In this document: in pieces, positions 57,346 to 64,000 of the stretch
Position numbering within the stretch: the stretch's first letter is position 1
Layout: every line of letters begins with the position of its first letter
Assembly: GCF_024266705.1 (NCBI RefSeq)
Contig: NZ_CP100756.1
Span: 2,728,001-2,792,000, forward strand
DNA: 64,000 nt
Source of the DNA: Natrinema gelatinilyticum
Lineage (GTDB): Archaea > Halobacteriota > Halobacteria > Halobacteriales > Natrialbaceae
Reading direction: 5' to 3'
Program-made: the position numbers and the translations under genes
Notes under the pieces: model-generated
What the model saw: only the letters and a program-made list of their open reading frames with translations
What the model was told of the DNA's origin: nothing
Database searches by the model: none

Positions 57346-58957
57346 AACCTTGTCCAACCATTCCGTCTTCGTCTTCCCACTCCGTTTCACGGAGTTCGTA
57401 CTTCTGGACCTTCCCCGTCGCCGTCTTCGGGAGGGTTTTGACGAATTCGACGCGGTGGACGATCTTGTACCCGGCAAGTCGCTCACGCGTGAAGTTCGTC
57501 AATTCTTCCTGGGAAACCGGCGGGTTTTTCGGATCGTCGTTCGTCGGTACGACGAACGCTTTCGGCGTTTCGCCCCATTTCTCGCTCGGCGACGGGATCA
57601 CCGCCACATCCGAGACGGCCGGATGATCGAACAGGGTATCCTCGAGTTCGATGCTGGAAATGTTCTCACCTCCGGAGATGATGATATCCTTCTCGCGGTC
57701 CTGGATTGCGATCATGCCGTCCTCGTTGACGACTGCGAGGTCGCCGGTGTGGAACCAACCGTCGCGCTTCCCGTTGAATGCCTCCTCGGTCTCTTCGGGT
57801 TTCTCCCAGTAGCCCTCCATGACCTGATTGCCGCGAACGAGGATTTCGCCGATCGTCTTGTCGTCCCACGGGACTTCGATACCGTTCTCGTCGACGACTT
57901 CGACCTCGGTGGCGAGGGGTGCGATCCCCTGGCGTTTTTTCAGCGCGAATCGTCCATCGCTGTCCTCGTCGATCAACCGTCGGGTGGCGGAGGTGCCGAT
58001 CAGCGGACCCGTCTCGGTCGCCCCGTAGAGCTGGCGGAAGTGCCAGCCGAATTCCTCTTCGACCAACTCGACGACGCTCTCGGGCGGCGCGGCCCCGGCT
58101 GCGGTGACGCGCATCGGGGCGTCGCCTTCCGTCGGAACGTCGTTCTCCTCCCGATATTCGCCGAGCATGCTGAGAACCGTCGGCGCACAACAGAGAAACG
58201 ACACGTCCTCGTCAGTAATGGTCTGGAAAATTTCCCCTGCATCGACACCGCGCGTACAGACGTGCTTTGCACCCATCCCCGTGATGGCGTAGATGTGGCC
58301 CCAGCCATTGACGTGGAACATCGGCAGCGTCCACAGATAGACGTCGTCGTCTCGGATTTCGTGGTGGATCGTCACCAGTTGCGCGTGTAGCGATTCGGTA
58401 CGGTGCGTCCGCATGACCCCTTTCGGATCGCCGGTCGTCCCGGAGGTGTAATTGATCGTGATGACCTCGTCCTCGCTCATCTCCGGGCGTTCGTACGTCA
58501 GTTTCGCGCCGTCGATGAGCGCTTCGAAGTCCTCCCAGTCCCCGTCTACGGCTGCCGCATCGTTCGTGATGAACGTCTCCACGGGGACCTCGTCTCGGAT
58601 CGCCTCGATTTGCTCGGCGTATTGGTAGTCGGCGACAACCGCTTTCACGCCGGCGTCGTTGAGCATGTACTCGTAGTCGTCGGGCGTCAATCGGTAGTTG
58701 AGCGGCGTATGAATCGCCCCGAGTTGCATGATCCCGTAGGCCGACTCGAGGTGGTAGTGAGTGTTCGGATCGAGCACAGCCACGCGGTCTCCCTTTTCGA
58801 TGCCACGTGCCTGAAGGACTGCGGACAGTCGATCGACTCGATCGCCAAATTCGTCGTACGTAAACCGGTCGCCCGTCGCGGCCACGATCGCCTCTTCGTC
58901 GCCGTAGTACTTGCGCGCCCGGTCGAGGAAATCAGTCACGAGAAGCGGGACTTCCAT
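57344..58957 (-). CDS. AMP-dependent acyl-CoA ligase
   Basis: 537 residues, ANL superfamily. INYTSGTTGDPKGVMRTHR is the P-loop, QLYGATETGPL the adenine site, GWFHTGDLAVVNEDG the hinge and KTATGKVQKYELRE holds the catalytic Lys. The closest style is the medium-chain/fatty acyl-CoA synthetase group; the substrate is unknown. ATG 58957 begins the homology, and a TATA-like AAATATGATATAC lies near 58978-58990. The stop TGA is at the edge of an IS remnant, so the last few residues may be element-derived. Confidence 0.9.
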   Translation of the reverse strand: MEVPLLVTDFLDRARKYYGDEEAIVAATGDRFTYDEFGDRVDRLSAVLQARGIEKGDRVAVLDPNTHYHLESAYGIMQLGAIHTPLNYRLTPDDYEYMLNDAGVKAVVADYQYAEQIEAIRDEVPVETFITNDAAAVDGDWEDFEALIDGAKLTYERPEMSEDEVITINYTSGTTGDPKGVMRTHRTESLHAQLVTIHHEIRDDDVYLWTLPMFHVNGWGHIYAITGMGAKHVCTRGVDAGEIFQTITDEDVSFLCCAPTVLSMLGEYREENDVPTEGDAPMRVTAAGAAPPESVVELVEEEFGWHFRQLYGATETGPLIGTSATRRLIDEDSDGRFALKKRQGIAPLATEVEVVDENGIEVPWDDKTIGEILVRGNQVMEGYWEKPEETEEAFNGKRDGWFHTGDLAVVNEDGMIAIQDREKDIIISGGENISSIELEDTLFDHPAVSDVAVIPSPSEKWGETPKAFVVPTNDDPKNPPVSQEELTNFTRERLAGYKIVHRVEFVKTLPKTATGKVQKYELRETEWEDEDGMVGQG

Positions 58958-59035
58958 GTACGCAAGCCTTGCCGACTGTATATCATATTTGTTCCGGAAT
59001 AATCGATCCGCTGGGAATTCATACGACAAATGATA

Positions 59036-59164
59036 CTATCGTGTAACGAAAGCGACGTGCAGCGATCCCACTGGATCGTCGATGTCCGGTTCACGGTATT
59101 CGACCGACACGCGATTGCCATCTTCGGTGCCGTCTGTCACGACCGACTGCCACTCCGTTGCCAT
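59036..59164 (-). CDS. 42-residue acidic protein
   Basis: ATG 59164 opens MATEWQSVVTDGTEDGNRVS and continues VEYREPDIDDPVGSLHVAFV to TAG 59036-59038. The amino-acid profile (Asp/Glu-rich, few Lys) is typical of haloarchaeal coding sequence, and the predicted fold is beta-rich. No homologue is recalled. It could also be a fragment of a longer lost gene. Confidence 0.5.
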   Translation of the reverse strand: MATEWQSVVTDGTEDGNRVSVEYREPDIDDPVGSLHVAFVTR

Positions 59165-59791
59165 ATTCAGGAGCCTATACGTGGCTGATTCGTGCGGTCA
59201 AATTAGTTGCGCGTGGCCGCCAATTTACGGAAAGGTTGGTCGGGTGCTGGTACACCCGACCCGTGTCCTCCACGTCTGAATGGTAATGTATATTCACCCA
59301 CGCAGTTACGGAATTGTTTCGATAGCACCAGCTGAACGAACGACTGTCGCCTCCGGCCATCCAGCAGTCGGCACTGGAACTCGTTTTCGCGACAATCAGC
59401 CGCTCGAGACGCCGACCCTACCGGCGGACGATGCGTCTTCCAGTGACGTATCCACGGGGCTCAGTCGCACATGAACCCACGCGACGACTGTATCCGCGTG
59501 ATCGCACTGCTCCTGTTCTCGCTTTAGATCATCGCGACCGGGGGCTAATTGTACTACGACGGTGTGCGGAACGGCCCCTCTCTCACTGCGCTGATCCGGA
59601 GAGTCACGGGAAACGGTCACCGTTGACCCACGAATCGGTTCCGGTGACGACAACCGTTTTGCTCCGACTCGAGACGTGCCCGAACAGGACTCGAGAGACG
59701 GGGGACGTGTTATACGGTCTGCTGTACCGATGTACCGGTGCAACCGCGACCGTCCTGCGGGTGCACCGGCAATGACGTACAGTAGTCCGTA
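59165..59791. other. Long intergenic, no gene supported
   Basis: About 630 bases. Frames on both strands are short or arginine-rich. No structure like the RNA at 47 kb was seen. Confidence 0.45.
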
Positions 59792-61132
59792 TTAGTCCGC
59801 GACGTGTGCGTGATCGCCGTGGCCGCCTTGTTCCTCGCGTGAACTCGATCGATGGAGCCAGTAGAGGAACAGGAACACGGCGGTTGCGAGCACGTTGAGG
59901 ACTAGCTTGTAGTTCATCTCGATACCCACCTCGGCGATCTGAGCCGTCGACGGGTCCGGAATGAAGCCCAGTCCGAGGAACAGGAAATGAATGACGACCC
60001 CCGTGAGAACCGCCGAGATGAAGATCATCCCCGAGAGAATCGCCGCGAATTTCGAGCCGTAGTATTCGCGGTACGCGTCCATGATCGGTGGGACGATGAG
60101 GTCCGCGTAAATGTAAGAGAGCACCGACCCGAACGGGAGACCGTTCGTCCAGAGGACGGCTCCGAACGGGACGTTTCCCACCGAACAGACGAACGTGGCG
60201 ACACCGATTATCGCACCGAGTGCTGCGGTCCAGGCGATGTACACGGGGAGTCCGAACGTGGGCTCGGAAAACACGGATGTCCAGACGGTTCGCGGGATGA
60301 ATCCGGCGATGAGGCCCGCGAATATGAACCCGATCGCGATCTCGTCCCAGAGCATCCCCCACTCCTTCCACTGTTTGTCGGCCAGCCCTTTCCAGCCGGC
60401 GAGCGACGTCGCTTGTTCGCGAACAGTGGTCGGTGCCTCCTCCGGGTCGAAGCTGTCCTTACACGACTGCGAGCAGAAGTAGTAGGTCCGCCCGTCGTGT
60501 TCGATCGAGTAGTCGGCCGTTTCGGGATCGACCTCCATTCCGCAAACGGGATCTTGAACGGTTTGTGTGCCTTCCTCGCGAACGTTCTCTCGAGCCTGCT
60601 CGACGACGTCGTCCGGGACGAGATAGACGAAGCCAACCGCCATCAGCCCGATGAGGATGAACCCGCCGACGACGTCCGCCAGGAGGAACTGCCAGCCGAG
60701 CAGGATCCAGATGACGGCACCGATCTCGATGACGAGGTTCGTCGAGGCGAACATGAACGCGCCGAGAGTGGCTGCGGCGGACCCGCCTTTTTTGAACAGG
60801 TTCTTCGCCGTTGCGATGGCGCTGTACGAACACGACGAGGAGACGAACCCAAACAGCGAACCGTATCCGATTTCACGGGGTCCGTGTCCTTCTAGGAGAT
60901 CCGAGACGGCCTCGTTCGATGTCCACGCCTCGACACCGCCTGCGATGGCGAATCCGAGGACCAGCGCCCACCACGTGATCCACGCCATCGCTGCAGTGGT
61001 CGTGACGAACTGTCGCGTGCTCTCGACGAAGAACACGCTCAGCGGTTTCGACGTCGTGAATACGCCGATTCCGACCGTCGCGAGCGCGATGATCGAGAGG
61101 ATCGCGTATTCGGTTCTGTCCACAACCGTCAT
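59792..61132 (-). CDS. ArsP/YraQ-type permease with a YHS metal-binding insert
   Basis: 446 residues. Eight to ten membrane helices of the DUF318 permease family in two halves (about 10-190 and 260-430), each with the family motifs (FGFVSSSCSYSAIATAKNLF, TFVCSVGNVPFGAVLW). Between them, residues about 190-232 form a YHS domain: DPVCGMEVDPETADYSIEHD and YYFCSQSCKDSF, cysteines that bind heavy metal. The C-terminus is His-rich (GGHGDHAHVAD). Likely exports a metal or organometal species; the ion is unknown. Confidence 0.88.
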   Translation of the reverse strand: MTVVDRTEYAILSIIALATVGIGVFTTSKPLSVFFVESTRQFVTTTAAMAWITWWALVLGFAIAGGVEAWTSNEAVSDLLEGHGPREIGYGSLFGFVSSSCSYSAIATAKNLFKKGGSAAATLGAFMFASTNLVIEIGAVIWILLGWQFLLADVVGGFILIGLMAVGFVYLVPDDVVEQARENVREEGTQTVQDPVCGMEVDPETADYSIEHDGRTYYFCSQSCKDSFDPEEAPTTVREQATSLAGWKGLADKQWKEWGMLWDEIAIGFIFAGLIAGFIPRTVWTSVFSEPTFGLPVYIAWTAALGAIIGVATFVCSVGNVPFGAVLWTNGLPFGSVLSYIYADLIVPPIMDAYREYYGSKFAAILSGMIFISAVLTGVVIHFLFLGLGFIPDPSTAQIAEVGIEMNYKLVLNVLATAVFLFLYWLHRSSSREEQGGHGDHAHVAD

Positions 61133-61444
61133 TCGGGAGCCGACCTTTTCGGGATTGTGCCTTGGACATCACGGACGTACCGGCCGCTCACGTTTTGAGC
61201 CGAAATTCCGCTGGTCCCGTTCGATTGCATCCGAAAGCAAACGACAGCAGTCGGGGTCCCTCGTTCGAGTCCTCCCGCGGTCGCTTCGAGATTCGGACCC
61301 GCCTTCTGCGAGTGTTCGGCGTCAGCCGGTCGGAAAACGAGCGTTCACGTTCCAAACTACCATTTGGTTGCCGACGATGAGTGCGATTTTCGCCGTAGAA
61401 CAGTCACGACCACGCCGAGAAGGTCGGGGTCTCTGCTGTCTGCT
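61133..61444. other. Intergenic, nothing recognised
   Basis: About 310 bases between the permease start and the end of the DUF5602-like gene. No gene seen. Confidence 0.4.
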
Positions 61445-62422
61445 TCAATCGTCACCCTCGAACGACTCGAAGGCCTCGATCGTAATCGCGATCGCATCAG
61501 CGCTTGGAACGTCGCGGACGGTGTAGGTGGTCGGATAGGTCCCCGCGCGGGCATATGTCTCGGGTTGCGCGATCGGTCGTCGGTCGATCCCAGTATGCGC
61601 TCGAAGGAACGCGCGAGTGATCATCGGTTCGACGAACGTGAGTTCGGCCGTTCCGCTTCCGTCGGGATCGTATGCCCCCCAGATGAGCGTGTTCGTAAAC
61701 GTTCCGCCGTTCATCTCGGGAACGGTCGGATCGACCATGTGTTCGCCCATGTCCGTGATGACCCGTTCGTCGACGGCCGGACTGCGTGCAAAGCCGGCAG
61801 GAACGTATTCCCCCGATAATTCGTACCTTGGTGCCGCCGGTCCAGTGATCGTATCGACGGTCGCCATCGGAAGGGTGTGAAAGTGGATATCGAAATGCGG
61901 CGCCAACCAGACCGGCGGATGCCCGCTCGGATTCCAGTTCAACCCGACGAAAGTATACGGCGTGGCCGCTGTCTCCGGAAACGGAACGAAAAATTCCTGG
62001 GACCACCGGTGATGGATAGGGAGTGCCAGACCGTCGGGGCCGTACTTGTCGGAATAGCACGACCCGCTTGCGGCCTCGAGTTCCGCCGCCGACGGAAGGT
62101 CCACCAGGGCCGCCCGGTCTATGTACAGGCCGTGGCACTTCGGTCGTCCGGACGGGGTGACGGCGGTAAATGTCCGTGCGGTACCGTTTCCGAGCTGGAC
62201 GGGCGGCCCCCACTCCGTACTACCGGCGGGCGGAAATCCGTTCCCGCGATCTGTATCGCCACGGGCACTACCGAGGTTGGTCGCTCCGAGACCCGTCCCG
62301 GCCACTGCAACTGCCTGGAGGAACCGCCGGCGAGTCGGCCGCTCGTCTGTTCCCTCGAGTGAAGGTGTGGTGTCGTGACGGTCAGACTGTTTCCCGCACG
62401 AATACTGTCGCCTGTTACTCAT
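61445..62422 (-). CDS. Tat-exported protein, DUF5602 (TTHB210-like)
   Basis: 325 residues. A twin-arginine signal (RPTRRRFLQAVAVAGTGL) sends it outside. The mature part is beta-rich and carries a His cluster in WLAPHFDIHFHTLP, possibly a metal site, plus one Cys pair. The resemblance is to the TTHB210-like family of unknown function. ATG 62422 is about 27 bases after GTTATAATT (about 62441-62451), so it is leaderless. Confidence 0.7.
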   Translation of the reverse strand: MSNRRQYSCGKQSDRHDTTPSLEGTDERPTRRRFLQAVAVAGTGLGATNLGSARGDTDRGNGFPPAGSTEWGPPVQLGNGTARTFTAVTPSGRPKCHGLYIDRAALVDLPSAAELEAASGSCYSDKYGPDGLALPIHHRWSQEFFVPFPETAATPYTFVGLNWNPSGHPPVWLAPHFDIHFHTLPMATVDTITGPAAPRYELSGEYVPAGFARSPAVDERVITDMGEHMVDPTVPEMNGGTFTNTLIWGAYDPDGSGTAELTFVEPMITRAFLRAHTGIDRRPIAQPETYARAGTYPTTYTVRDVPSADAIAITIEAFESFEGDD

Positions 62423-62612
62423 AAACAATAATTAATCTAACAAATTATAACAGTACCCATTTGTAACTCTACTGGAACCACTCGTCCCCCTCGTGAAGAG
62501 GATTGACTACGAAACGGGTCGTGCGGAACGGCAGCGTGGTCGATCGTGCGATATCGTGACCGTCGACGCGCAGTCGCGTTCGTCCAGTCGCTCCGGCGGT
62601 GTCGTGAGTTAC

Positions 62613-62945
62613 CTACTCTCGACTCGCCGTCTCGACTGCTGTCCCCGAGAGATTGACCCACAGCATCCCTTCTGCCATCTCCTCGTAGTCGAACGAGGCG
62701 CCGATGACTGCGTCCGCGCCGAGGTCCCGGGCCTCCGCTCGAATGTCGGTGATCGCTTCCCTGCGGCCGGCCTCGATTTTCTTCTCGTACGACCCGCTGC
62801 GCCCCCCGACGACGTCTCGGATACCCGCAGCGATGTCGCTCACGACGTTTGCACCGATAACCGCCTCTCCCGAGACGATGCCACAGTACTTCGTTACCTC
62901 CTGACCGTCGAGACTGTCCGTCGTCGTGATAGTAAGTTCCGTCAT
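62613..62945 (-). CDS. YbjQ/UPF0145 family protein
   Basis: 110 residues, a full YbjQ domain: ITTTDSLDGQEVTKYCGIVS, GGRSGSYEKKIEAGRREAI and ADAVIGASFDYEEM. Proteins of this family form pentamers and are annotated as putative heavy-metal-binding; evidence for that is thin. ATG 62945 begins the homology. Confidence 0.9.
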   Translation of the reverse strand: MTELTITTTDSLDGQEVTKYCGIVSGEAVIGANVVSDIAAGIRDVVGGRSGSYEKKIEAGRREAITDIRAEARDLGADAVIGASFDYEEMAEGMLWVNLSGTAVETASRE

Positions 62946-63067
62946 ACGAGTCTCCGTTCGACCGGGCGGACCATGAATTATCGGGAGCGATCGACAGGGT
63001 GTGGATTCTCCGAGTTGGACCACCGGGAACCCCGACGCGGACAGGTCCATCAGTCTAGGAACTCGAG

Positions 63068-63580
63068 CGGACCGTTGCCGCGCTCACGGCTGCTGGTCTC
63101 GTCTCGTTCGTTCCTCTGACCTGTGCGGCATTCGTCATCTGGACTACGCGAAAAGTGACCGCCGTGTTTACGGATCGAATCGCGCCAAACCGGCTCGGTC
63201 CGTTCGGGCTTCTCATCTCGGGGCCGACGTGGTCCAACTGTTCAGGAAGGAACTCATCGTTCTCGACGGGGTCGACCGACCCGCGTGCGACGTCGGTCCA
63301 ATCCTCGTTCCGTTTTCGACTCTGGTCGAGTTCGCGGTTATTCTGATGGAATCGATCGCCGGCGTGACGCTACAGTTGGCTGACCCCGAGACGGGGCTCG
63401 CGTACGTCTTCGCGGCGGTGTCTCTCGCCACGATCGGCCTCTCGACGTGTGGCTACGCGTCGAACGAGAAATACTCGCTACTAGGCGGATTGCGTTGCGG
63501 TCACATAATCACTCGCCTCCGAGATACTGTTGATCGTGACCGCCGCCACCGCGGTCATCTTCACGGACCCCTCCGGATGA
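63068..63580 (+). pseudogene. NADH dehydrogenase-like complex subunit H fragment (nuoH), frameshifted
   Basis: Three pieces on the plus strand: VTAVFTDRIAPNRLGPFGLL (frame of 63068), then after a slip at GGGG near 63216 QLFRKELIVLDGVDRPACDV and VTLQLADPETGLAYVFAA and NEKYSLLGGLR (to about 63495), then after another shift EILLIVTAATAVIFTDPSG ending at TGA 63578-63580. NuoH hallmarks (DRIAPNR-GPFGLL, GVDRP, YSLLGG-R) are clear. Both ends are missing. The functional gene should be in the nuo operon elsewhere. Confidence 0.8.
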
Positions 63581-63663
63581 TCGAATTCGGCGAGGCCGAC
63601 CGAGGCCGAGAAACGTCCGAACGGGTTGTCAAACCGACCTGACGTCGATTCCGTGCGTTTCGG

Positions 63664-63807
63664 TTACCCGCTTAGGCCCGCGAAGACGAGCCACGGAACG
63701 ATGAACAGGGCGAGTGTCAGCACTGCGAGGATCAGTAGGTACCCGATTCCCGTCCCCGCCGCGGTGAGCCACGACGGATGCTCGAATTCACCGAGATTGA
63801 CTGCCAT
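63664..63807 (-). CDS. 47-residue single-span membrane protein
   Basis: ATG 63807 opens MAVNLGEFEHPSWLTAAGTG; one or two tight membrane segments follow (GYLLILAVLTLALFIVPWLV) and the stop TAA is at 63664-63666. Composition supports coding. No known family is recalled. Confidence 0.6.
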   Translation of the reverse strand: MAVNLGEFEHPSWLTAAGTGIGYLLILAVLTLALFIVPWLVFAGLSG

Positions 63808-63909
63808 GTGCCACCAATCCCGTGACGAATGCATAAACGTACCGGAACGCCACTTCTCGACCGACCGCCGGCTCGGACCCGTCCTCGGATGCGAGCGCGG
63901 AAGACCGGT

Positions 63910-64000
63910 CTAGCGATAGACGTCCCCGTGCCGTTTACCGTACTCCCGGAGGGCGAGTCGGGCCCTGCGCCGCGAGGCGAAGCCAAATCCGACGGCGTCA
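63910..64000 (-). CDS. C-terminal end of a gene that continues beyond the window
   Basis: The minus strand, entering from the right edge, reads AVGFGFASRRRARLALREYG then KRHGDVYR and a TAG at 63910-63912. The product cannot be named from 29 residues. Confidence 0.45.
   Translation of the reverse strand, partial: DAVGFGFASRRRARLALREYGKRHGDVYR

Overview
The window is chromosomal DNA of a halophilic archaeon (class Halobacteria). The evidence is GC-rich sequence, strongly acidic proteins, many TATA boxes about 27 bases upstream of the start codon (leaderless mRNAs), Tat-type signal peptides, an archaeal TFE/aTrm56/DUF2110 neighbourhood, a Bat-type regulator, CheC/CheD chemotaxis proteins and haloarchaeal IS elements. 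A member of the Natrialbales is my best guess, by resemblance only.

Layout. 1-7.6 kb: the 3' end of sdhA, a small winged-helix regulator with a palindromic operator, a chemoreceptor fused to a FIST sensor domain, a TnpB element killed by one stop codon, an HD phosphohydrolase, a PrxQ-type peroxiredoxin and tatA with a decayed tandem copy of its own 3' half. 7.7-11.2 kb: tRNA-Arg(CCT), a degenerate copy of its 3' end, a 36-bp perfect palindrome, an acyl-CoA dehydrogenase and an acyl-CoA ligase. 11.7-14.1 kb: a wrecked archaellum-ATPase gene (arlI) carrying a frameshift, an IS5/ISH1-like insertion with a clean 8-bp target duplication, and loss of its ATPase core through fusion to a pilin-like tail. 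14.2-25.4 kb: the chemotaxis cluster on the minus strand, transcribed cheW, cheY, cheB, cheA, cheC1, cheC2, cheD, cheR, flanked by a decayed gene and a frameshifted second cheW. 25.5-31.9 kb: DUF5803, DUF2110, tfe and aTrm56, apparently split by a secreted CBM13-lipase gene and a gene remnant; then a cupin and a small membrane protein. 32-42.7 kb: an acetate module (acs, DUF4212, SSS permease, UspA; a Bat-like regulator; a second acs; two UspA proteins). 42.9-46.5 kb: a ModE-like regulator divergent from tungstate transporter tupABC. 46.7-52.9 kb: a 48-residue protein, a candidate structured RNA, PadR, an MgtC/DUF4010 protein, a class III aminotransferase and a CPA2 antiporter with UspA tails. 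53-64 kb: a patchy region with a truncated CPBP protease, two IS200/IS605-type remnants, a frameshifted IS630 transposase, DUF2071, an Lrp regulator with palindromes, another acyl-CoA ligase, a permease with a YHS insert, a Tat-exported DUF5602-like protein, YbjQ, a nuoH pseudogene and very small proteins.

How the genes fit together. The chemotaxis proteins appear complete, and a receptor lies in the same window, but the only archaellum gene here is destroyed. Either the motor is encoded elsewhere or the Che system now acts on something else. The acetate genes form a coherent uptake and activation module with a likely oxygen/light-type regulator between two acs copies. All three IS transposases carry single inactivating lesions, and at least five host gene remnants are readable, so this part of the chromosome looks like a decaying accessory region interleaved with core operons.
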